This document shows positions 40,471-47,851 of a DNA stretch of 56,460 nt, piece after piece. The first letter of the stretch is position 1. Each line of letters opens with the position of its first letter. The stretch is taken from positions 1 through 56,460 of the forward strand of contig CAZKWY010000002.1 in NCBI GenBank assembly GCA_964556655.1, given 5' to 3'. Origin of the DNA: CAZKWY01 sp964556655. GTDB taxonomy: Bacteria > Patescibacteriota > Minisyncoccia > Portnoybacterales > UBA2143. Under the pieces are notes generated by a model. The model did not search any database, was not told the origin of the DNA, and saw only the letters and a program-made list of their open reading frames with translations. The translations under genes and the position numbers were made by a program.

Positions 40471-41442
40471 TTAACGGGGAAGTTGTAGTTCTCTTATCCT
40501 TCTATCTCTTTCTTCTAGAAGGTCCTGATAGATACGACAAACTTGGCGAAGCAACGGCGCCATTTGATGGCGAATTGTTTCTGCTCGAGCATAAGATCCG
40601 CTCCAAGAATCATCTATCCCTGCGACCACTGCATCGCTGACAATGCTGGCAACGCCTAACGCTAAAACGCCTGCATTCCAAAAAGGGAAAATCATCATCA
40701 CTTTAGTGTTTTTGAGCCACCTTTGAGAACTGTTAAAGCCGGGCATTTCTACTGCCTCTGTTTTAAACTTGTCCAAGGGCAAATAACTGGAACGAACCTG
40801 AGCGCCTACTTTGTAATGATGGCGCATTGTTTGGCTAGTTCTTTCCTTAAATTCGTCCCATTCAGGAGAGCCGACCGTTATCTCACTAACGCTAGTTAAG
40901 TCATTAGGCGCTAGAAGATCTTTTCCTCGGAAGTAATTCCGATAAAAAATCTCTAGTTCTGAAAGGGTCATTCCATGCTCCTGAAAGATCTGCTTTTGGT
41001 AATCTTCCTCCTTATCAAATCGCCTAGGATCATAAGCTACCTCAGCTCCTGAAAGCTGGTAAAGCCATCCTCCGTCTGCTGACGAATAGACGATTCTAGC
41101 TTTCGCAAGATCGTCTAAGCCGCAAAGGAAAACAACTCTTAGATAAAAGCTTCCCCAGTAATCAATGCCGGCTAGATAGGCATAGCCGGAAAATTTTTCT
41201 CCATTTCCTAAAGCTAGCGCCGGCCAGACTCCTCCATTAGCCACTACCTCAATCCATAATCCGGGGTCAAAAAAGGCAACAAAGGTCGTTATGGTTTTAA
41301 CCTTGTCCTTTTCTGCCTCTACTGGATGAGGGACAGAAATCTTTTCTACTGGGTCGGAAAATGCATGCTTAGGAAGATAATTTCCCGATGCGCAACCAAT
41401 GCCGCTTAATGCCAACAAAAACACTGCTAAGATATGTCTCAT
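40471..41442 (-). CDS. Predicted lipoprotein, function unknown
   Basis: A 323-residue protein with a lipoprotein signal peptide, MRHILAVFLLALSGIGCASG, whose lipobox LSGIGC predicts lipid attachment at Cys18 or so. I do not recognise the mature domain. It contains YLAGIDYWGSFYLRVVFLCG, a region around FDKEEDYQKQIFQEHGM, a hydrophobic stretch FWNAGVLALGVASIVSDAVV and a charged helical end (LLEERDRRIREL). The start at 41442 is set by AGGAGG (41448-41453), 5 nt away. It heads the three-gene operon with the two LysM proteins. Four consecutive palindromes lie upstream. Together these suggest a surface complex anchored in both membrane and wall. Confidence 0.7.
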   Translation of the reverse strand: MRHILAVFLLALSGIGCASGNYLPKHAFSDPVEKISVPHPVEAEKDKVKTITTFVAFFDPGLWIEVVANGGVWPALALGNGEKFSGYAYLAGIDYWGSFYLRVVFLCGLDDLAKARIVYSSADGGWLYQLSGAEVAYDPRRFDKEEDYQKQIFQEHGMTLSELEIFYRNYFRGKDLLAPNDLTSVSEITVGSPEWDEFKERTSQTMRHHYKVGAQVRSSYLPLDKFKTEAVEMPGFNSSQRWLKNTKVMMIFPFWNAGVLALGVASIVSDAVVAGIDDSWSGSYARAETIRHQMAPLLRQVCRIYQDLLEERDRRIRELQLPR

Positions 41443-41453
41443 CAACACCTCCT

Positions 41454-41559
41454 AATCCAATTTGGATTTTTTGCCAATCTTTGGCATTTTCTATTAAGTT
41501 TTCAAAGATCTTTTTGAAAACCTCCTTTCTAGGCAAAAGCTAAGCTTTTGCCTAGAAAG
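41454..41559. repeat. Four consecutive inverted repeats upstream of the lipoprotein operon
   Basis: In order: AATCCAA/TTGGATT (41454-41468, one-base centre, touching the ribosome site), TGCCAA/TTGGCA (41472-41486), GTTTTCAAA/TTTGAAAAC (41498-41521) and the perfect CTTTCTAGGCAAAAGCT/AGCTTTTGCCTAGAAAG (41525-41559, one-base centre). The last overlaps the stop codon of the Wzz-like gene and could end its transcript. Confidence 0.8.
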
Positions 41560-42175
41560 CAAGTTTTTGGCGGTCTTTTAATAAAACGATCGTAGCGCCG
41601 GCCAAAAAACCAAGAATTCCGCCGCTGATGGCAGCCAACCACAAATTAAGAGTAAATGGCTTTTCGCCTGTTCTCGGCTGGTCTAAAATCCTTACTGTCA
41701 CATTATTGTTTCCGCCATGATAAAAAGAATGATAGTCTTTAATTCCTTGGGTTACTGCTTCGTTAATATTGACAGCTCTTTTTCTCTCCGGATCAAAAAC
41801 CGCTATTTCCATAATTCCTAGATCGCGCACTTCATTGATCTCAATCATCTTTTCCCATTGCTCTCTTCTTTCTTTTACAGAATCAGAAAAATCGTTGATG
41901 TTTAATTCCGGAGAAATAGTTAAAGCTTTATTGAAAAAATCATCAGAATAAACACTTTCTTTTAAGATACGCGTTAAATACTGGGCTGACTTAGAGATAG
42001 TATAGATATCCTGGCCAGCAGTTTGTTTCTGAATGACTACTAGCCGCGAATCAACTCGATAGTCCGGCTCTTGAATCACTACCAAATCAAAAGCTAAAAC
42101 CGCTCCTAAAACTACGAGCCAGAAAACAAGCCATTTATGTAAAACTATTGCTTTCCCCCATTCTTTTAAAGTCAT
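41552..42175 (-). CDS. Wzz-like chain-length determinant domain protein
   Basis: A 207-residue protein with membrane segments near both ends (about 16-33 and 178-198) and an extracytoplasmic region of about 140 residues between, the two-segment layout of Wzz/CapA-type regulators of polysaccharide length. The N-terminal YRVDSRLVVIQKQ and the pre-membrane Pro-rich ILDQPRTGEKPFTLNL fit the family. It lacks a cytoplasmic kinase domain. The nearest polysaccharide genes in the window are over 4 kb away, so its partner is unsure. I start it at the ATG at 42175, which has a leaderless-type promoter exactly 7 nt upstream, rather than 12 codons earlier. Confidence 0.75.
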   Translation of the reverse strand: MTLKEWGKAIVLHKWLVFWLVVLGAVLAFDLVVIQEPDYRVDSRLVVIQKQTAGQDIYTISKSAQYLTRILKESVYSDDFFNKALTISPELNINDFSDSVKERREQWEKMIEINEVRDLGIMEIAVFDPERKRAVNINEAVTQGIKDYHSFYHGGNNNVTVRILDQPRTGEKPFTLNLWLAAISGGILGFLAGATIVLLKDRQKLAF

Positions 42176-42182
42176 ATTAATG

Positions 42183-42211
42183 TTAATAAAATAAAAATGC
42201 CTATATCTCAA
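42183..42211 (-). promoter_or_regulatory. Leaderless-type promoter of the Wzz-like gene
   Basis: TTGAGA (42206-42211), 17 bp, TATTAA (42183-42188), then 7 nt (42176-42182) to the ATG. Confidence 0.6.
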
Positions 42212-42268
42212 GGCAACTATATATTAATACAATTTAATAGATAAAGTCAAGAGCAAAAAGGAAAACAA

Positions 42269-42297
42269 AGCCGCGCCAAAGAACTTTTGGCGCGGCT
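42269..42297 (-). terminator. Intrinsic terminator after dnaK
   Basis: A strong stem, AGCCGCGCCAAA (42269-42280) against the complementary arm ending at 42297, with a 4-5 nt loop. TTTGTTTT follows on the minus strand, 20 nt after the dnaK stop. Confidence 0.85.
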
Positions 42298-42316
42298 AAA
42301 AATTTTCAGAGCAAAA

Positions 42317-44194
42317 CTAATTTTCTTTGTTTTCCTTTACTTCCTCGTATTCTCCTTCTACAGTTTTGTCTTCTTCGCTTCTAGGCTGATCCTCCCCTTC
42401 GGCTTGATGTTGTTCCTGCTGGCTTTGGTCTGCGCCTTGCGCCTGGCCTTGTTGCTGGTACATTTGAGCACCGATTTTTTGGACCGCTTGGGATAATTCT
42501 TCTATCGCTTTTTTAATCGGTTCCACCTCGCCACCTTCTTTAGCTTGTTTAATGTTGGCAAGTTTTTCTTCTATTTCTTTTTTGTCTTCTTCTTTAATTT
42601 TCCCCTCCGCGTCTTTAAGGGCTTTTTCAGTAGTGTTAATCAAAGTTTCTGCCTGATTGCGTGTTTCAATCATTTCCTTTCTTTTGCGGTCTTCTTCGGC
42701 ATGAGCTTCTGCTTCCTGTTTCATCTTTTCAATGTCTTCCTTAGATAAGGCAGAAGAATCAGTAATGGTGATGGACTGTTCTTTATTAGTCGCTTTATCT
42801 TTTGCTTTGACATTTAAAATGCCGTTAGCATCAATGTCAAAAGTAACCTCGATTTGCGGAACACCCCGCGGAGCAGGAGGAATGCCTTCCAGGATGAACC
42901 TGCCAAGCGTTCGATTGTCCGCCGCCATAGGCCTTTCTCCTTGCAAAATATGGATTTCAACAGAAGGTTGGTTGTCCGCGGCTGTTGAGAAAACCTGCGT
43001 TTTAGAAGCAGGAACGGTAGTATTCCTCTCTATTAACGGCGTCATCACTCCTCCTAGCGTTTCAATGCCTAAAGTCAAAGGAGTAACGTCTAAGAGCAGA
43101 ACATCTTTAGTTTCGCCACTAATAATACTTCCTTGAATAGCCGCGCCGATAGCAACACATTCCATCGGATCTACTCCCCGTTCAATTTTCTTGCCGACAT
43201 AATCTTCCACAAATTTTTGGACTGACGGCATTCTAGTGGGCCCGCCGACCATAATAATCTGGGTAATGCCTTCCGCAGACAAACCAGCATCTTTAAGCGC
43301 CTGCTCCACTGGCGCTTGACACTTGTCAATAATCGGCTGGACTAACTCTTCTAACTTAGCCCGACTTATTTTCATATTGAGATGCTTGGGGCCATTTTGA
43401 TCGGCGCTAATAAAAGGCAAGTTCACATCTGTTTCCATAGTAGAAGAAAGCTCTATTTTAGCTTTCTCCGCGGCTTCCTTGACCCTTTGCCAGGCAGTTT
43501 TGTCCTGCTTTAAATCAATGCTGTTTTCTTTTTTAAACTCTTCGGCTAGATAGCTGGCTAGCACTTCGTCCATATCAGTTCCGCCTAATTCGGTATCTCC
43601 AGAAGTCGCCTTAACCTCAAAAACTCCTTCGCCAAAATCCATAACAGTCACGTCCAGCGTACCACCGCCCAAATCAAAAACTAAGATCTTTTCTTCTTGT
43701 CCGCTTTTGTCAATGCCGTAAGCCAAAGAAGCGGCGGTTGGCTCATTGACAATTCTCACTACTTCCAAGCCAGCAATGGCGCCGGCATCTTTAGTCGCCT
43801 GTCTTTGAGAGTCATTAAAATAAGCAGGAACAGTAATAACTGCCTTCTCTACTTTCTCGCCTAAAAACGACTCGGTGTCTCTCTTTATCTTCTGCAGGAT
43901 AAAAGCAGAAAGCTGTTGAGGAGTATATTCTTTGCCAGATAGAGAAATTTTTTCCTGTGTGCCCATTTTTCTCTTAAAAGCGCTCACTGTATTTTCAGGA
44001 TTAGTCACTGCCTGCCTTCTAGCCGGCTCTCCAACCAAAAGATTGCCTTCCTTATCAAAGGCCACATAAGAAGGAAAAGCTTTTCCTCCACCCGTTACCG
44101 TCCCTTCGGCGGAGGGAATAATAGTAGACTTACCTCCTTCTATAACTGCTGCCGCCGAATTAGAGGTGCCTAAATCTATGCCAATAATTTTCAT
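42317..44194 (-). CDS. dnaK: Chaperone protein DnaK (Hsp70)
   Basis: Full-length Hsp70 of 625 residues. The nucleotide-binding domain starts MKIIGIDLGTSNSAAAVIEG and contains VPAYFNDSQRQATKDAG, VNEPTAASLAYG, ILVFDLGGGTLDV and GGPTRMPSVQKFV. The linker DVLLLDVTPLTLGIET leads to the substrate-binding domain. The lid ends with a Gln-rich stretch and VEGEYEEVKENKEN, the classic C-terminal motif. It folds proteins with DnaJ (29056) and GrpE (44794). It is the last gene of the grpE-hsp20-dnaK operon and is followed by a strong terminator. dnaJ is not in the operon. Confidence 0.98.
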   Translation of the reverse strand: MKIIGIDLGTSNSAAAVIEGGKSTIIPSAEGTVTGGGKAFPSYVAFDKEGNLLVGEPARRQAVTNPENTVSAFKRKMGTQEKISLSGKEYTPQQLSAFILQKIKRDTESFLGEKVEKAVITVPAYFNDSQRQATKDAGAIAGLEVVRIVNEPTAASLAYGIDKSGQEEKILVFDLGGGTLDVTVMDFGEGVFEVKATSGDTELGGTDMDEVLASYLAEEFKKENSIDLKQDKTAWQRVKEAAEKAKIELSSTMETDVNLPFISADQNGPKHLNMKISRAKLEELVQPIIDKCQAPVEQALKDAGLSAEGITQIIMVGGPTRMPSVQKFVEDYVGKKIERGVDPMECVAIGAAIQGSIISGETKDVLLLDVTPLTLGIETLGGVMTPLIERNTTVPASKTQVFSTAADNQPSVEIHILQGERPMAADNRTLGRFILEGIPPAPRGVPQIEVTFDIDANGILNVKAKDKATNKEQSITITDSSALSKEDIEKMKQEAEAHAEEDRKRKEMIETRNQAETLINTTEKALKDAEGKIKEEDKKEIEEKLANIKQAKEGGEVEPIKKAIEELSQAVQKIGAQMYQQQGQAQGADQSQQEQHQAEGEDQPRSEEDKTVEGEYEEVKENKEN

Positions 44195-44264
44195 TACTTC
44201 TTTCTAGACGAAGCAAAAAACAACAAAGCCGAAACTTTAGCTATTTTTTTGCCTACTCGCCCAG

Positions 44265-44708
44265 CTATTTTACGCTAATAGGAATTTCCTTTGCCTTAGA
44301 AGTGCTCTTAGCTGCTTTAGGCAAAGTAATTTTAAGAATGCCTTCAAAGGCTTCCGCCTTTGTCTGTCCTGCCTTAACATCGGTTGGCAGTTTTATTGTC
44401 CGACGGAATGATCCTTTTCTAATCTCCCTTCTTAAATAATCTTTTTCATGCTTCTCTTGCTTTTCCTCCGTTTTGCTCTCAACAGTCAGAATATCCTCTT
44501 CTAAAGAAACTTTAACGTCTTTGGGCTTGACTCCCGCCAAAGGCATTTCTACATAAAGATTATTTTTGTCTTGATAAATGTCTATGGCCGGTCCTTCGCT
44601 GTGGAAGGTGGGCACAAAAGGCACCCATCTTTCGTCATCAAAACCCTCCGGCGTTTCAGGAAAAGATGGTTTTTCCATATCTCTAAATGGTTTCCACTGA
44701 ATAGGCAT
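44265..44708 (-). CDS. Small heat-shock protein, Hsp20/alpha-crystallin family
   Basis: A 147-residue small chaperone. An N-terminal region rich in Pro and Trp is followed by the alpha-crystallin domain from about residue 38 (GPAIDIYQDKNNLYVEMPLAG) through DVKVSLEEDILTVE, with the conserved end FEGILKITLPKA. The C-terminal IPISV is the I-x-I/V motif used for oligomer assembly. It holds unfolding proteins until DnaK acts. Its place between grpE and dnaK is unusual compared with the common hrcA-grpE-dnaK-dnaJ order and makes a small-Hsp/Hsp70 team in one transcript. Confidence 0.94.
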   Translation of the reverse strand: MPIQWKPFRDMEKPSFPETPEGFDDERWVPFVPTFHSEGPAIDIYQDKNNLYVEMPLAGVKPKDVKVSLEEDILTVESKTEEKQEKHEKDYLRREIRKGSFRRTIKLPTDVKAGQTKAEAFEGILKITLPKAAKSTSKAKEIPISVK

Positions 44709-44793
44709 AATTACCTTTTCTGCCAGCCGCCTTTTTTCAAGCCAACAATAATTGGCTAAAAAAGTTAAGCTGACAGCTCTTTTAAATATATAT

Positions 44794-45285
44794 TTATTGA
44801 GCTACTTTAACTTTGCTTGCCCTTAAAACTTTTTCTCCTAATAAATAGCCTTTCTGAACCTCCTCCACTATTGTTCCTTCTTTTCCTTTGGCTGGAATTA
44901 TTTCCAACGCCTCGTGCAATAAAGGATCAAATTTCTTGCTCTTGGCTTCTATTTCTTTAAGATTATGGCCTTTGAGCACAGCAAGCAATTGGCTTTTAAC
45001 CTGTTTAAAGTCTTCGTTGACTTTAGCCGCCATTTCAAGACTATCCAAGACCCCTAAAAGATCTCTGATCAACCCCTCCTGCCCGTATTTCTTTATTTCT
45101 TCTATTGCCTGCTCCTGGCGCCGGCGATAATTAATAAAATCAGCCTGCGCTCTTTGAGCTTGGTTAAGATAGTCCTGCTTCTCCTTTTGGCATTCTTTTA
45201 GCTTCTTTTTAAGTTTTTTAGCTTGAGATGATTTTTCCTCCTCCGTAGAATCAGAAATATAGTTTAATTCGCTTTTTTTGCCCAT
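44794..45285 (-). CDS. grpE: Nucleotide exchange factor GrpE
   Basis: A 163-residue GrpE. The N-terminal part is charged and followed by the long paired helix (about 20-75, with RAQADFINYRRRQEQAIEEI), then the four-helix and beta-wing region ending VQKGYLLGEKVLRASKVKVA. It releases ADP from DnaK. It is the first gene of the stress operon. A TTGACA-N16-TAGAAT promoter with an 18-bp inverted repeat over the -35 box lies directly upstream; the -10 box is 8 nt from the ATG. No CIRCE element, the usual HrcA site, is visible. Confidence 0.95.
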   Translation of the reverse strand: MGKKSELNYISDSTEEEKSSQAKKLKKKLKECQKEKQDYLNQAQRAQADFINYRRRQEQAIEEIKKYGQEGLIRDLLGVLDSLEMAAKVNEDFKQVKSQLLAVLKGHNLKEIEAKSKKFDPLLHEALEIIPAKGKEGTIVEEVQKGYLLGEKVLRASKVKVAQ

Positions 45286-45293
45286 TTTTTAAT

Positions 45294-45322
45294 ATTCTAT
45301 CATTTTTGACAGGCTTGTCAAA
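45294..45322 (-). promoter_or_regulatory. Leaderless-type promoter and candidate operator of grpE-hsp20-dnaK
   Basis: TTGACA (45316-45321), 16 bp, TAGAAT (45294-45299), 8 nt to the ATG. The repeat TTTGACA-AGCC-TGTCAAA (45305-45322, minus-strand reading) covers the -35 box, where a repressor would block transcription. The motif matches neither CIRCE nor the HspR box. Confidence 0.65.
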
Positions 45323-45490
45323 TTATTCAACTGCTATTAAAGACAGGCTTCCGCTAATAATTTTCCAAGACAGAGAAAGCTGTTCTTAAATATTTTTTTA
45401 TGATAAAATAAGCAAAAAAGCAAGCGGGCGCTTTTTGTTCGCGCGGATTATTTTAAATCCTCGCAAGCTCTAGTTGCGCCAATCCTTTTT

Positions 45491-46405
45491 ATGAAAAAAA
45501 TATCTTTTCAAAATACTACTTGGGTTGACTTAAATAGGCCAACCCAAAACAACCTAGACAAAATTAAAAAAGAATTTAACCTTAACTCTTTTATTGTTGA
45601 ACAATTTCTGCCCCAAATTCACAGGCCTAAAATCGAAGAGTATCCTAACCAGCTTTTTTTAGTTCTCCACTTTCCAGTCGTTAATTCAAAGAAAAAACAC
45701 CGCCGCACCATAGAGCTTGACCTTATTATCACTCCCAAAGCTCTAATCACCAGCCACCGCGACAAAATCCCCAGTATGGAATCTTTTATAGGCCACTGTC
45801 AAAAAGAAGCTGGCTGCCAAAAAGAATATTTTAAAAGTAGCGGCCATCTTCTTTTCCACCTTTTAGACTGGCTCATTGATTCTTGTCTGCCTACCTTGGA
45901 TAAACTGGGCGAGAAAGTAGAAAAAATTGAGACGCAAGTTTTTCAAGGCAAAGAAAAAGAAATGCTGACAGAAATTGCTTCGGTAAAAAGAGATCTTATT
46001 GATTTTAGACGTGCCATTAAGCCGCAACGATCCATTCTAGATATTTTGGAGAAGAAAACCACTCGCCTTTTCGATAAAGAATTAAGGCCTCTCGCTCAAG
46101 AAGTAGTCGGTTCAGTCATTAGAGTTTGGAATACCTTAGAAAACCACCAAGAATTAGTTAATTCTATCGAACAGACCAATAACTCTCTACTTTCCCATAA
46201 ACTGAACGATATTATGAAATTTCTGACGGTCGTTTCTTTTATCACTTTCCCTCTTAGCGTTATTGTCGGCTTCTTTGGCATGAATGTTTTCGGTACTCTG
46301 CCTATTGTCAGAAACAACTCTTATGCATGGGTAATTATTCTTGCCAGCATGGCCTCCATAACTTTAGCGATGATCCTCTATTTCAAAAGAAAAAAATGGC
46401 TTTAA
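45491..46405 (+). CDS. corA: CorA-type magnesium/divalent cation transporter
   Basis: A 304-residue CorA-family channel. The large cytoplasmic N-terminal domain (about 1-240) includes WVDLNRPTQNNLDKI and LDWLIDSCLPTLDKLGEKVE. Two C-terminal membrane segments follow, with the signature GMN in GFFGMNVFG (about 258-266), the family's YGMNF equivalent, and the basic tail KRKKWL. It takes up Mg2+ or related ions as a pentamer. The first Tyr of the signature is Phe here, which is tolerated in the family. A 75-80 nt leader with short GC-rich repeats separates it from a possible -10 box at 45404-45409; cysS follows after 3 bp. Confidence 0.9.
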   Translation: MKKISFQNTTWVDLNRPTQNNLDKIKKEFNLNSFIVEQFLPQIHRPKIEEYPNQLFLVLHFPVVNSKKKHRRTIELDLIITPKALITSHRDKIPSMESFIGHCQKEAGCQKEYFKSSGHLLFHLLDWLIDSCLPTLDKLGEKVEKIETQVFQGKEKEMLTEIASVKRDLIDFRRAIKPQRSILDILEKKTTRLFDKELRPLAQEVVGSVIRVWNTLENHQELVNSIEQTNNSLLSHKLNDIMKFLTVVSFITFPLSVIVGFFGMNVFGTLPIVRNNSYAWVIILASMASITLAMILYFKRKKWL

Positions 46406-46408
46406 TCT

Positions 46409-47821
46409 ATGAAAATTAAACTATACAACACCCTAAGCAGAAAAAAAGAAGTTTTTCATCCGATCAAAAAAAATAAAGTTGGCTTTTATCATTGCGGGCC
46501 GACTGTTTACTGGGTTCAGCACATTGGCAATCTGCGAGGTATGTTCTGCGCTGATATTGTGATAAGAACTTTTAAATATTTTGGCTATCACACCACTCAT
46601 GTCCGCAACTATACCGATGTCGGCCATTTAACCAGCGATCAGGACGAAGGCGAAGACAAAATAGAAAAAGCAGCGCGAAAGGAAAAATTATCCCCCAAAC
46701 AAATCGCTCAAAAATACATTGAGATTTTTGAAAAAGACACCCGCGCCCTTAATCTTCTTGAGCCAAACCATAAGCCGCGCGCCACCAAGCATATCCAGCA
46801 AATGATAGCTATGACCAAAAAGCTCCTAAAAAATGGCTACGCTTATACTACTGACCTCGCCATCTATTTCGACACTTCCAAGGCAAAGCGCTACCACCAG
46901 CTTTCTCGTCAAAAAAAAGCCGGACAAATAGCTGGAGCAGGCAAAGGAGAAATTTCTGATCCGCGAAAAAAACATCCAGCCGACTTTGCTCTTTGGTTTT
47001 TTAAGGCTGGCAAGCATAAAAATGCTCTTCAGTCATGGTCTTCTCCTTTTTCCTCCTCTTTAGTAAAAAACGGAGAAGGTTTTCCCGGCTGGCATATTGA
47101 ATGTTCGGTCATGAGCAATAAGTATCTAGGCAAAACAATTGATATCCATATGGGCGGAAGAGAACATATTCCCGTTCATCACACTAATGAAATTGCTCAA
47201 AGCGAAGCAGCCAATCAAGTGAAATTCGTTAATTACTGGCTTCATAACGGACATCTTCTTTTAGACAGTCAAACTATGTCTAAATCAAAACAAAATATTA
47301 TTACTCTTTCTGATATTGCTAAAAAGGGTTTTTCTCCTCTCGCTCTACGCTACCTTTTTTTACAAGCCCATTACCGCTCTAAACAAAATTTTACCTGGCA
47401 GGCCATCCAATCAGCCCAAAAAGGGTTAGATCGTTTGATAGGGCAAAGAAAAAGATTGGGGGAAAATCAAGGGCGTATTAACCAGAAATACCAAAAAGAA
47501 TTTAAACAGGCGTTAGCCGATGATTTTGGCATTAACCAAGCTTTTGCTCTTCTTCAAAAAATGATAAAATCAAATTTGCCAGAAAAAGATAAGCTAGCCA
47601 CTTTTATTAATTTTGATCAAGTCATCGGCCTGAATCTAGAAAAGGAAAAAGGCCCTGCTATAAAAATTCCCTTAGCGGTTAAGAAGTTATCCCAGCAAAG
47701 AGAAAAAGCGCGCCTTAAAAAAGATTGGCTTCAAGCAGATCGCTTAAGGCAAAAAATACAAAAGCATGGCTTTTCTGTTAAAGACACGGCGCAAGGGACA
47801 AAAATTATCCCTGAAAAATAG
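46409..47821 (+). CDS. cysS: Cysteinyl-tRNA synthetase
   Basis: A class I synthetase of 470 residues, normal length. The HIGH-type motif is HIGN in HCGPTVYWVQHIGNLR; Cys in HCGPT, Cys in GWHIECSVM and His/Glu in HHTNEIAQSEA bind the active-site zinc that selects cysteine. The KMSKS loop reads TMSKSKQN. The C-terminal helical anticodon-binding region is complete, ending with a DALR-like stretch and a short final domain (RLRQKIQKHGFSVKDT). It charges tRNA-Cys. It is transcribed with corA (3 bp gap), an arbitrary-looking but tight pairing. Confidence 0.96.
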   Translation: MKIKLYNTLSRKKEVFHPIKKNKVGFYHCGPTVYWVQHIGNLRGMFCADIVIRTFKYFGYHTTHVRNYTDVGHLTSDQDEGEDKIEKAARKEKLSPKQIAQKYIEIFEKDTRALNLLEPNHKPRATKHIQQMIAMTKKLLKNGYAYTTDLAIYFDTSKAKRYHQLSRQKKAGQIAGAGKGEISDPRKKHPADFALWFFKAGKHKNALQSWSSPFSSSLVKNGEGFPGWHIECSVMSNKYLGKTIDIHMGGREHIPVHHTNEIAQSEAANQVKFVNYWLHNGHLLLDSQTMSKSKQNIITLSDIAKKGFSPLALRYLFLQAHYRSKQNFTWQAIQSAQKGLDRLIGQRKRLGENQGRINQKYQKEFKQALADDFGINQAFALLQKMIKSNLPEKDKLATFINFDQVIGLNLEKEKGPAIKIPLAVKKLSQQREKARLKKDWLQADRLRQKIQKHGFSVKDTAQGTKIIPEK

Positions 47822-47851
47822 TTTTTATTCGATGAGCTTAAAGTTATAAAA

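Noticed and set aside
39666..40500. Plus-strand open frames opposite the LysM genes
   Set aside because: The minus-strand frames have signal peptides, LysM motifs, AGGAGG sites and an ATGA overlap; the plus-strand frames have none of these.
45404..45490. Leader of corA as a magnesium riboswitch
   Set aside because: The leader has only short GC-rich pairings and no match to the M-box or other known magnesium sensors; the promoter -35 box is also poor.
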